Source: Aquarana catesbeiana (taxonomy: Eukaryota > Chordata > Amphibia > Anura > Ranidae). From it: DNA of 64,000 nucleotides. The stretch spans positions 224,241,145-224,305,144 of the forward strand of contig NC_133324.1 in NCBI RefSeq assembly GCF_042186555.1. Direction: 5' to 3'. The notes beneath the pieces were generated by a model. It was not told the DNA's origin. It did no database searches and saw only the letters and a list, made by a program, of their open reading frames with translations. Made by a program: the position numbers and the translations under genes. Below are positions 55,095 to 64,000 of the stretch, piece after piece; position 1 is the first letter of the stretch; each line of letters begins with the position of its first letter.

Positions 55095-56268
55095 ATCCCC
55101 TTCCTGCATCTGCGTACTCGGATTTCGGGGGTTATACCGGGATGATGCCCGCAGCTGCAGGCATCATCCCGGTACCGTTGTTTAGAGCGGGTGATCGGCT
55201 ATCCGAGTATAACAACTGATGCGGCTAAAAGCCGCTCGGCTGTTATACCGGAGGAGTGGGAGGGGACATCGCCCCCTCCCGCCGCCTCCCGCCGCTCTTA
55301 CCGGGCCTCCCTTGCGATTGGGAAGCCCGGTGTCCAATCGCCCACCTTCGGCGGCTGGGGGCAGGCTGGAACGAAGCTGTGGGCAGCTTCGTTCCAGCCT
55401 TCTGAATGTAAATGCGGAAGCGACGTCATGACGTCACTTCCCATTTACTCGGCTGCCAATGGTGCCGAATTTAAAAAAATACACAGTATTCAGAATCGCC
55501 GTTTTTAGCGATCTGAATACTGTGAAGTGCAAAGGAGGGATGGGGGGTCTTTTAGACCCCCGATCCCTCCATAAAGAGTACCTGTCACCACCTATTACTG
55601 TCACAAGGGATGTTTACATTCCTTGTGACAGCAATAAAATAAAAAAAAAAAATGTTTTTTTAAAACGCGATTTACAAGTATAAAAAAAAAAAAAAAATTT
55701 TTAAAGCGCCCCTGTCCCCGCGAGCTCACGCATGCGAAGAAAACGCATACGGTAGTCGCGCCCGCATATGTAAACGGTGTTCAAATCACACATGTGAGAT
55801 ATCGCCGCGATCGTCAGAGCGAGAGCAATAATTCTAGCCCTAGACCTCCTCTGTAACTCTAACCTGGTAACCGTAAAAAAAATTTAAAGCGTTGCCTATG
55901 GAAATTCATAGCTACCATAGTTTGTCGCCATTCCACGAGTGCGTGCAATTATAAAGCGCGACATGTTTGGTATCTATTTACTCGGCGTAACATCATCTTT
56001 CACATTATACAAAAAAATTGGGGTAACTTTACTGTTTGGATTTTTTAAAATTCATGAAAGTGTCCCTTTTCCAAAAATTTGCGTTTAAAACACCGCTACA
56101 CAAATACCGTGTGATATAAAATATTGCAACAATCTCCATTTTATTCTCTAGATTCTCTGCTAAAAAAATATATATAATGTTTGGGAACTCTAAGTAATTT
56201 TCTAGCAAAAAATACGTATTTTAACTTGTAAACACCACATTTCAAAAATAGGCTTAGTCATGAAAGGG
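55095..56268 (+). mobile_element. Hairpin-rich 1.17-kb element nested in element C left arm
   Basis: Its absence from the right arm of element C gives the boundaries: the empty site reads GTATAATAAAGTGCAAT (inverse of 58946-58962), and here the insertion is flanked by ATAA on both sides (3-4 bp duplication). The left half is a run of hairpins: GGGATGATGCC/GGCATCATCCC, TGGAACGAAGCTG/CAGCTTCGTTCCA, GAAGCGACGTCATGACGTCACTTC, CAGTATTCAGA/TCTGAATACTG, GGGGGTCTTTTAGACCCCC and TCACAAGG/CCTTGTGA. The right half is AT-rich. No coding is evident. The short target duplication hints at PIF/Harbinger, unproven. Confidence 0.75.
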
Positions 56269-56812
56269 ATAATAAAGTGAAATTATAAAGTGCAATAGCA
56301 TATGAAGTGCCAAAAAAATAAATCATTCGGTGAAAAGTTAAATAAATGGCTGGAGTTTAAAGTAAAGATCCCACGTGAGATATAGCGCCTGGATCAAATG
56401 CTTGACCACGTGATACCCATCACTATAATGAGATAAAAGGCTTACCGGAAAGGCAGCAACCACCCTTATTCAGGGACGGTCACAAAGCGATTGTTGGATC
56501 AATGATCCCAAATAAGGATGTCCAGATGTCCTGAGCATCTTCCACCAGAAGCCTCCACATACACCAGGCGATGGTCAGACCAGAACAGATATCCACAGTA
56601 TCAGGAGGTGCAAAGAAGCAAAGACTCCAATAGTGCAGTATTGTCTCTTTAAGGTATATTTAATGGTAAAAATTGCAATGCTGCATACAGGTATTCTGAC
56701 TCAAACGAGTCTCCAGTGCGAATTGCAGCAAAAAGGATTCCTTGCAAGTATAAAATTCATAAACAAACATGTGTAGGCGATCACACATGCGCAGAGAACG
56801 TGAGCATGGCGT

Positions 56813-56849
56813 CCCGATGATCGTTTCCTCAGATGTGACGTCATCAGGG
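56813..56849 (-). ncRNA. Hammerhead-like motif, element C left arm
   Basis: The minus strand reads CUGAUGA, extra C, GUCA / CAUC / UGAG, GAA, AC / GAUC / AU, C, GGG. Compared with the right arm copy, helix II has one mismatch and helix III has A in place of G. Probably decayed. Confidence 0.45.
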
Positions 56850-57062
56850 GTAAGCCCACATGTCTGCGCCAACACTCTATGTAGTCTATTGGCAAGACAG
56901 AGGAGCGCTGACATTGGTTAGGGTTCAAATGGACCAAAAGCCCTCATTGGGTGGACAGACCAGGCCTATCATGGATAAAGAGAGTATAAACTGAATTAAA
57001 CAGCATTGCTATTTTAACTGTACTGCCATCTTGTGGTGAAAAAGAAAAAGGTGATTTGTCTA

Positions 57063-57363
57063 TACAGAGGTAAAATTTTATTTGACCTTTTCATGTGACA
57101 ACACTGAAAAAATTACACTTTGCTACAATGTAAAGTAGTGAGTGTACAGTTTGTATAACAGTGTAAATTTGCTGTTCCCTCAAAATAACTCAACACACAG
57201 CCATTAATGTCTAAACCAATGGCAACAAAAGTGAGTACACCCCTAAGTGAAAATGTCCAAATTGGGCCCAATGAGCCATTCTTCAGTGTTGTCACATGAA
57301 AAGATATAATAAATTATTTACAAAAATGTGAGGAGTGTACTCACTTTTGTGAGATACCGTATA
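57063..57363. mobile_element. Tc1-like MITE (ACTCACTTTTGTGAGATAC end)
   Basis: The right end GTGTACTCACTTTTGTGAGAT is the terminus of a widespread Tc1-like family. The left half carries the inverse subterminal words (CTTTTCATGTGACAACACTG; right copy CAGTGTTGTCACATGAAAAG), with a diverged outer end. The transposase is deleted. Inserted into the interior of element C. Confidence 0.8.
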
Positions 57364-57474
57364 TATAACTAATCCAAATATACAAATTACTATCAATAAT
57401 AAAAGGAAAAAATAATAATAGTAAAATTAAATAAAATAAAATAAAAGCAAAAAAAGCAAGACTGTGCAACAGCA

Positions 57475-58025
57475 ACTATTATTGATAAAGCAGTTGATGT
57501 CCCACTCCACATTCAAGCCCCTGGGCACATGAGACCCCAATTTATGTACCCAATTGGTCTCGGCCCTAGAGATATTTAGCTTGCAATTGCTCCCACGCCA
57601 ATGAGGTACATGTTTTTCAAGGGCAACAAAAGTAGTACCCCTAGGGTCCCGATTGTGCTTTAGGTCATAGTGCTTAGAAACATTATGCTTATCAAAGCCT
57701 TTACAGGTGTTAGTAATGTTTTACCCTAATCTAATATGCAGCATTTGAATGGTGCGCCCCTCATATTCAAGGCCACAAGGACACCTGAGGAGGTAGACGA
57801 CACATTTTGTCATGCATGTAATGAACATTTTATAGGGTAAGTGAACCCTGTGCCCACTGAGGTAAATTCAGTAAGCCTCCTACCCCAATCGGTATTGATT
57901 TTGCAGGCCCAGCACTTCCTGCACAAATAATACCCCTTCAGGTCCCCAAAGAAAGTGGGTCTAATGGGCGGATCAGGAACATTTGGTGCTATTGTGTTCC
58001 TTAGATTAGAAGGCGGGCCTGCAAA
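57475..58025 (-). pseudogene. Penelope-like GIY-YIG C-terminus, element C
   Basis: Decayed minus-strand coding that can be followed through several frames: the linker with paired cysteines (GYYLCRKCWACKIN in the better preserved copy at 59811-60116), LTEFTSVGTGF-like words, then a GIY-YIG core (CPCGLEY.GRTIQ) and a C-terminal stretch reading SRAETNWVHKLGSHVPRGLN. Multiple stops and frameshifts; inactive. RT motifs are absent. The C-terminus (AETNWVHKL.S..P.GLN) parallels that of element B (NEMHWIHELCSLSPQGMN), so B and C are closer to each other than to A. Confidence 0.75.
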
Positions 58026-58138
58026 ATCAATATATATATGTTTTTATGTTTTCATGTAATAAAGTATGCAGTTTCTAATGATATGTATTGTTGATTAGTT
58101 AAGGCTTGTTGGCAACACATGGAAGCTAGACAACGCGC

Positions 58139-59130
58139 CTTTTTCTTTTTTTACCACAAGATGGCAGCACAGTTAAAATAGCAATGCTGTTTAATTCAGT
58201 TTATACTCTCTTGGGTTGATGGACATACAGTTCAGCCAATAGCTACATGGAGCACTCTCTCTTTATCAATGATAGGCCTGGTCTGTCCACCCAATGAGCG
58301 CTTTTGAACCATTTGACCCTAACCAATGGCAGCATTCCTCAGTCTTGCCAATGAACTATATAGAGTGTCTGTGCAGATGTGTGGGCATACCCCTGATGAC
58401 GTCACATCTGACGAAACAATCGTCGGGACACCACGCTCTGCACATGCGCGATCGCCTACACACGTTTGTTTGTGGATTTTATACTTGCAAGGAATCTTTT
58501 TTATTTTAATTCGCACTGGAGACTCATTTGTGTCAGAATACCTGTATGCAACATTGCAATTTTTACCATCAAATACACCTTAAAGAGACAATACTGCACT
58601 ATTGGAATCTTTGCTTCTTTGCATGTTTGCACCTCCTGATACTGTGGATATCTGTTCTGTCTGACCATCGCCTGGTGGATGTGGAGGCTTCTGGTGGGAA
58701 ACACTCAGGACATCTGGACATCCTTCTTTGGGATCATTGATCCAACAAGCACTTTGTGACCCCCCCCTTAAGAAGGGTGGTTGCTGGCTTTCAGGTAAGC
58801 CTTTTATGTCACTGTGGTGACGGGTATCACGTGGTCAAGCATTTGATCCAGGCTCTATATCTCATGTGGGATCTTTTCTTTAAACTCCAGCCATTTCATT
58901 AACTTTTCACTGAATGATTTATTTTTTTGGCACATCATATGCTATTGCACTTTATTATACAATGTATGTTTTTTTCTGTATTGTGTTGGTCACATGCATA
59001 ATCAGTGTCACACAATACCGTAATTACAATAATTTTTGCACATTTGCACTTTATAGATATTATATGCCATATTTACATATCCATTATCTTTGATTCGTCT
59101 TTGAAGCACTGCACTTAATATTTTTACATT
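58139..59130 (+). repeat. Element C right inverted arm
   Basis: Inverted copy of the left arm minus its nested insertion. Divergence between arms is moderate. It carries the better hammerhead-like motif. Open frames at 58294-58740 are not protein-like. Confidence 0.8.
58390..58427 (+). ncRNA. Hammerhead ribozyme-like fold with GUC site, element C right arm
   Basis: In order: helix I strand CCC (58390-58392), CUGAUGA (58393-58399), one extra C (58400), helix II GUCA / CAUC / UGAC (58401-58412), GAA (58413-58415), helix III AC / AAUC / GU (58416-58423), cleavage-position C (58424) and helix I strand GGG (58425-58427). The canonical GUC cleavage triplet is present. As in element A there is exactly one extra base between CUGANGA and helix II. 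Helix I is short. Confidence 0.55.
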
Positions 59131-59207
59131 TGATTTAGTGCCCAATATCTGGGTTATGGTGCTGTTTTATTTGTTTTTTTACTGAGCGCTGATATTCATT
59201 TATATTC

Positions 59208-59221
59208 ATTATGGATGTATG
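59208..59221. repeat. Target-site duplication, right, element C
   Basis: Perfect partner of 54914-54927. Confidence 0.85.
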
Positions 59222-59440
59222 AACAGATCCTGCTGCCATGTCTGTCAGAGTCAAGAAGATAAAGGGATACATACATTAAATCCCTACAACAAACAGAAAT
59301 TCACAACACACATCTGATTTCTTTTAATAGATCTCAACAATCGAGGTAGGAGGCGCATTATTAGAATTAGAAGCCTACCTCAATCGATTGCAGAACCTCT
59401 TGGACTACCTGCTAGAGTTTCCAATAGACTTTGACAGGTT
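59222..59440. other. Right flank of element C, unclassified
   Basis: Contains the short inverse pair CAATCGAGGTAGGAGGC / GCCTACCTCAATCGATTG (about 59339-59391). Frames such as LEAYLNRLQNLLDYLLEFP look coding-derived and may continue the element interrupted at 54913. Confidence 0.3.
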
Positions 59441-60215
59441 ACATCAGATCCCTGTGCCCAAGTGGTTTGACAGTATGCAACAGCAAAACTGTGCAACGGT
59501 GCAACAGCAACTACTTTTGTGAGATACTGTGTATATAACTAATCCAAATATACAAATTACTATCAATAATAAAAAGAAAAAATAATAATAGCAAAATGAA
59601 ATAAAATAAAAAAAAAGCAAAAAAAGGGCCAAAAGTCTAGAACAGGATAAGTATGCAACAGCAAGACTGTGCAACTGTGATAAAGCAGTTGATGTCCCAC
59701 TCCACATTCAAGCCCCTGGGCACATGAGAACCCAATTTATGTATCCAATTGGTCTCAGCCCTAGAGATATTTTGCTTGCCATTGCTCCCGCGCCAATGAG
59801 GTACCCTAATCTAATATGCAGCATTCGAATGGTCACCCCACATATTCAATGCCACAAGGACACCTGAGGAAGTAGACGACACATTTTGTCGTGCATGTAA
59901 TGAATGTTTTATAGGGTAAGTGAACCCTGTGCCCACTGAGGTAAATTCAGTAATCCTCCTACCCCAATGGGTATTGATTTTGCAGGCCCAGCACTTCCTG
60001 CACAAATAATACCCCTTCAGGTCCCCAAAGAAAGTGGGTCTAATGGGCGGATCAGGAACATTTGGTGCTATTGTGTTCCTTAGATTAGAAGGCGAGCCTG
60101 CAAAATCAATACCCATTGGGGTAGGAGGATTACTGAATTTACCTCAGTGGGCACAGGGTTCACTTACCCTATAAAAATGCATGTAATGAATGTTTTTTTA
60201 GGGTAAGTGAACCAT
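59441..60215 (-). repeat. Partial duplicate of element C interior, with fold-back
   Basis: 59516-60118 repeats 57345-58025, including the last ~15 bases of the Tc1-like MITE, but lacks about 112 bp after GCCAATGAGGTAC. The right part folds back: 60095-60175 is the inverse of about 59898-59990. The minus-strand frame 59811-60116 preserves the zinc-finger-like GYYLCRKCWACKIN better than the original copy. Confidence 0.75.
59811..60116 (-). pseudogene. Penelope-like linker/GIY-YIG fragment in the duplicate
   Basis: A 101-residue frame including PIRPTFFGDLKGYYLC and RKCWACK, then GRRITEFTSVGTGFTYPIKH. This is the Cys-rich linker that precedes the GIY-YIG nuclease in Penelope-like proteins. After HSLHARQNV the frame drifts from the nuclease core. 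Derived from the element C lineage. Confidence 0.7.
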
Positions 60216-60604
60216 TGACAGATGGCCCACCAAGGGATATGATTGATTACATCCCTCTGATGGAAGAGATTTTAGCTGCAAAAGACAACAATCAGATCCA
60301 AGATTCTGAAATACAGCTATTCTAAGATCTGATGACGATCTTAGAATAGGGCACTATACCCCCTATTGTCTCTCCTATGAGACAGGGACATTGCTGTGTC
60401 CAATTACACAAATACATATTTTATGCCTTCACCTGATGCATCAAATTCAGATTCACCAGATGGTTCTCACAGGAAGCTCCTACCAAAGAACAGAAGAGCT
60501 TTTCAACCTGGCATCTAACCCATGCTAGAATGGATCACTTTAGAAGAGTCCCAGTGCTTTGCCCAGGGCATTCAACTAATCATTTCTGTTAAGTCTGTAA
60601 TATG
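60216..60604. other. Possibly retroelement-derived DNA
   Basis: Interrupted coding-like words (RDMIDYIPLMEEILAAKD) without a recognised family. No other feature. Confidence 0.25.
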
Positions 60605-60745
60605 TACACTCATCGGCCACTTTATTAGATACACCTGTTCAATTGCTTGGTAACACAAATTGATAATCAGCCAATCACATGGCAGCAACTCAATGCATTT
60701 AGACATCTAGATGTGGTGAAGACAACTTGCGGAAGTTCAAGTTCC
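60605..60745 (+). mobile_element. Tc1/mariner-like 5' end fragment, same family as 35177
   Basis: Begins ACACTCATCGGCCACTTTAT and matches 35177-35310 through GTGGTGAAGACAACTTGC. Truncated before the transposase start. Confidence 0.8.
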
Positions 60746-60910
60746 AGACGTCGTTAAAGTATGTTTTCTAAGACTGTGTTCTTTAGATCAGATGTTAAAT
60801 TTGGTGGCTTGTAATTCTAAACCTAATGCTTTAAAACTTAATCCAGGCCACCATGTAGTAGTGGTGGTAGTCCAGGCCACCATGGCCCAAAACATGTTTT
60901 TTTTCCTCAA

Positions 60911-61201
60911 ATTTTAGGAACAGTAGGGATATATACCCTGCTATACATTCCAGGTGTTCTGAGTAAAGCACATTTCTTATCAAGATGGCACAAACTGGCT
61001 CACAGAGACTTTGAAATTTGGAACCACACTTTAATCAAGGGATCCACCATCTGCCTTGCTTGCTCTATTACAATCCTTACCCTGTTCCTGTGCCTCACAA
61101 AGCTACTGGCTTTTCACTCCATCCTTATTATGCTGCTGGAGGCAAGGGTGGTTGTTAACCCATGGATGACTTCTCAAGGAGACTTTCCCACTTTTGACTA
61201 A
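60911..61201 (+). pseudogene. Retroelement RNase H-end fragment (DIRS- or Gypsy-like)
   Basis: An open stretch of about 96 codons without a start Met. It reads LYIPGVLSKAHFLSRWHK, close to the IPG..N..AD.LSR pattern at the end of the RNase H domain in DIRS and Gypsy retroelements. After a frame change near 61080 words such as YYAAGGKGG appear, as in DIRS-type elements (FHSLYYA.GG). DIRS-like is favoured but not certain. No tyrosine recombinase or RT is visible nearby. Confidence 0.5.
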
Positions 61202-62585
61202 ATGGTTTGCTGCTGTCTCTTCAGTATTTTGCTTAATGGGCCATCTCTGCAAGGGGTTGTCCTGTCATGCACTTGCTGCAAGAAATCTTTTACTACAGTG
61301 CTGGGGTCAGCCTTTATAGAGTTGCTGGTGAGGGGACCCCTATAAGCGAGGATGGCTAAGACTGTGGTTCTTTTGGGGCCTCCACCTGAGACCACAAATA
61401 GCCCATGCTTGGCACAGGGGTTCCCTTGGATACCACTAACTAGTCACTTAGTAGCTCTAAGTTTTACTATTTATTATTGTTCAAGTATTGGACTGGTGGT
61501 GGTGGGAAAAATGACAGGCTAGACAAAACCATACTTAACTCCTTTCTACTACTACAACCCCTACCCCTGTTACATCTCTCCCACTTCTCATCCCCCTGTC
61601 ATACCCACTACCCTACTATTGGATTTCTCTTCCATTTGATAATACATCTTCACTCTCAAGCTTCCTTTCCTGTTTTCTTACTGACTTCTCTCCTCTTTCC
61701 CTAAATACTCTATCTTCCCCACACTCCTCACCTTCTTCCCTCCTTTTTATAACTCCCCCGCCTCGATCTTCTAACTTCCCTTCCTAGACTTTCTTACTGA
61801 CTCACCTGTCACTGGAGAAACCTGGTCCAACTTATTACAAAACAAAAAAAAAATTTCTCCCCAGACGTATTCCAGTGTTGTAACTACATCCATAGCTACC
61901 TGCACAGTGGACCTTTACTTCCACAAAATGCTATATTCAATATATTTACATACCCACAATTCCTTTGCAATGAAGTTCAAAGTGAAAATATATATATGTA
62001 AAGATCATCTTTTGCAAAAGTTCCAATCTTGCATTTACAAGTTCTTCCATTATTGGAAAATCTTATCTTGCATTATCATCAAGATGGACGAACATATAAA
62101 GTGCTCCAAATAAAGATGATTCCACCAAAAGTGCCTCCAGTGCTCACACCCAGTGTTTAAAATCACTCACCTAAAAAAAAAGGTCTCATAGCACTTTGAG
62201 TATGTGTAAGCTCCTGTCAGCATCAATATTTCCTCCTCCATATGCCATTACCATCAGCTCTTTATCTCCAGCAGGACCATATAAAAACCAAATAACAAAA
62301 GAGGGTTCAACGCATAAAAAGATGATGAAGGATTTCCTGGACTGGGTAAAATTTCACCTGAGAACTCATTTTATCTCCCTTTATACAGAAGGAACACTAC
62401 ACTCTGGACATCCAGGTATGTCCAAGTCATGGACTACATAATGAACAATAAAGCAAAACACAAAGTTCCCTGGGCTCTTTCAAGAAAATCTGTGCAATGA
62501 GTATGATGACCAGACATACAATCTCATGCTGCTGCTTAAACTACATAGTGAAGACAACCATTGGTAACGAACAATGGCAAACAAT
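61202..62585. other. Non-coding DNA, no recognised feature
   Basis: Pyrimidine-rich around 61550-61800. Open frames of 65-81 aa lack domain signatures. Confidence 0.35.
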
Positions 62586-62772
62586 GAGGTTGATTTACTA
62601 AAACCGGAGAGTGCAAATTCTGGTGCAAGATCTAGTGCAGCTGTGTATGATAGCCAATCAGCTTCTAACTTCAGCTTGTTCAATTAAGCTATGACAAAAA
62701 AATGGAATCGGATTGGTTTCTATGCCGAGCTGCACCAGATTGTGCACTCCCCAGTTTTAGTAAATCAACCCT
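62586..62772. mobile_element. AGGTTGATTTACTAAAAC MITE
   Basis: Inverted ends AGGTTGATTTACTAAAAC and GTTTTAGTAAATCAACCCT, and subterminal GAGAGTGCAAATTC against the inverse near 62740. About 187 bp, non-coding. Confidence 0.85.
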
Positions 62773-63309
62773 ACTGTGTACATTTAGACACAAGTGCTCC
62801 GTCTGCACTTCTTTTCAGGAAATGAAATACAAATTTATTTTGAGATGGTTCTAGAGTCCATACTCCCCAACAAGATATTACAGTTTGTAATACTCTGCAG
62901 ACTACACTGTATCTAAGAAACAAAGCATGGAAAGGACCCACTCTAGCTTATGATTGGATAATGAAAGGGCAATGAGAGGGCAGAAGTGCTTTGATAAGGT
63001 CATCCTCTGCTTTTTTCATGCCATAATCATTTTAACAGACAGCATAACCTAAAGCTTGAGTGTGTACAGTAGGTTACAGAGGCTACTACAATGAAAGACG
63101 CAGGTATGTATGCTAGTAGTATTGCATAAAGAAGTGTTTCTTATATTTTTCTGGAGTTCATGTTTTAACACAATGGAATATAAAGAGGCTGTACGCAAAA
63201 TTCAAGGTATTGCATGCTGATCCTGGAAAAGCATGATATAACTCCCTAACTGATGTTAAACTGGCCGATATTTCCCAAGTCATTATACATGTTATTCATG
63301 TAAATTATA
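62773..63309. other. Non-coding DNA, no recognised feature
   Basis: About 540 bases with nothing recognised. Confidence 0.35.
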
Positions 63310-63590
63310 TTATTATTATTATACAGGATTTATTAGCGCCAACAGTTTGCGCAGCGCTTAACAAAATGAAGGCAGACATTACAGTTACATTACAATTTGG
63401 TACAAGAGGAATCAGAGGGCCCTGCTCGTTAGAGCTTACAATCTAGGAGGGAGGGTCAGTTGATACAAAAGGTAACAGCTGTGGGGAATGAGCTGATGGA
63501 GAAAGTAAAACAGTGTATTAGTTAGAAGCAGAATAGGCTTCTTTAAAGAGAAGGGTTTTCAGGGATCGTCTAAAGATTAAAAAATAGTCA
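63310..63590 (-). mobile_element. LINE2-like 3' end, minus strand
   Basis: Read on the minus strand: GATCCCTGAAAACCCTTCTC, CCTAGATTGTAAGCTCTAAC, GAGCAGGGCCCTCTGATTCC, TTAAGCGCTGCGCAAACTGT, TTGGCGC...ATCCTGTATAATAATAATA. This is the canonical LINE2-type tail ending in a TAA/ATA simple repeat. Confidence 0.75.
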
Positions 63591-64000
63591 AAGTCTCTCA
63601 AGGATGATAAACATTTTAATTATATTGTAATAAAATCGGGTATGTGGTTATTTAGATTTGTAGAGAACTTTGTTTCCTTGAAGCATGGAGTCCTGAAGTA
63701 GAGTGTTTGTGTGTTGTTCTTTATTGTATGGGTGCTTCGGTTTCAATGCGCAACTTAAAATATACTGGAAGGTTATTATGCTTATTATTTTAAAAAGTTA
63801 GATACAATAAAACAAAAGACAAATTACATAAAATAGTAAAAGATCTTCAAGCTGTATAAGGCTTTCAGAATAAAGGTAGATGGCACATTTTCTCTCTTTT
63901 GCATCTTACCCAACATTAAAGTACACCAGTCATAAGGGAAATGTGGAGGCTGCAGTTGCTGCCCTCCTCCTGAAAATGCAAGTTGCCTAGCTGTATATGT
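63591..64000. other. Non-coding DNA; frog repeat at the right edge
   Basis: The last 95 bases (AAAGTACACCAGTCATAAGG, GGCTGCAGTTGCTGCCCTCC) belong to a frog repeat that continues past the window edge. Otherwise nothing recognised. Confidence 0.4.

Larger units (their letters stand above)
54928..59207 (-). mobile_element. Penelope-like element C with inverted arms and two later insertions
   Basis: Bounded by a perfect 14-bp target duplication. Left arm 54928-57058 (1.18 kb of which is a nested element) and right arm 58139-59130 are inverted copies. The interior has a minus-strand GIY-YIG remnant (57475-58025) and a Tc1-like MITE (57063-57363). Layout matches element A: coding remnant on the minus strand, sense arm at the left, inverted arm at the right. 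About 80 bp of the right end lie outside the arm. Confidence 0.85.

Noticed and set aside
63910..63975. A possible minus-strand exon between TTGCATTTTCAG and GTAAGATG
   Set aside because: The sequence is part of a dispersed frog repeat, and its exit phase (1) does not match the phase-0 entry of the microexon.

Overview
This window looks like intronic and intergenic DNA from a frog, most likely a true frog (Ranidae) or a close relative with a large repeat-rich genome. That is inferred from dispersed amphibian repeats I recognise: Tc1-like elements, Penelope-like elements, a V-domain SINE, LINE2-type 3' ends and anuran palindromic MITEs. There is no prokaryotic-style coding, operon, rRNA or intact tRNA. 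Most open reading frames lie inside transposable elements, inverted arms or tandem repeats.

Host gene. Three short minus-strand segments fit together as the 3' end of one spliced gene: a 13-nt microexon (54641-54653), a 97-nt transmembrane exon (48851-48947) and a terminal coding exon with stop (37725-37779). Splice signals and phases agree, and the joined product is a single-pass type I membrane protein tail. I could not name the protein. Upstream exons would lie beyond 54.7 kb, probably outside the window.

Mobile elements by region. 0.5-1.7 kb: Tc1-like fold-back element with a nested MITE. 3.2-4.1 kb: first of five copies of a TTAACCACTTC-ended repeat (others at 19.2, 23.5, 31.7 and 46.4 kb). 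5.6-10.4 kb: Penelope-like element A, with 1.3-kb inverted arms, a broken RT/GIY-YIG frame, a hammerhead-ribozyme fold and a 15-bp target duplication. 11.4-14.8 kb: repeat-rich block with a 34-bp array, a 130-aa reading frame and about 22 copies of a 60-bp unit. 15.6-15.9 kb: V-type SINE. 16.6-23.2 kb: palindromic frog repeats and MITEs. 24.7-27.7 kb: Penelope-like element B, itself hit by a hairpin/tandem-repeat DNA element (25.6-26.5 kb). 27.8-41 kb: mostly unclassified DNA with an LTR-like block, minisatellites, a second Tc1 relict and a 176-bp palindrome. 41.2-44.7 kb: Ty3/Gypsy fragment, a second hairpin/tandem element and a LINE2-like 3' end. 47.9-53.7 kb: MITEs, ending in a nested 1.5-kb inverted duplication. 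54.9-59.2 kb: Penelope-like element C, with 14-bp target duplications and two later insertions, followed by a partial copy of its interior (59.5-60.2 kb). 60.6-64 kb: Tc1 end, an RNase H fragment (DIRS- or Gypsy-like), a MITE and a LINE2-like end.

The three Penelope-like insertions are the most coherent mobile system here: each has a 14-15 bp target duplication, a GIY-YIG remnant and a hammerhead-like motif. All coordinates were read by eye, so ends without a target duplication are uncertain by a few to tens of bases.
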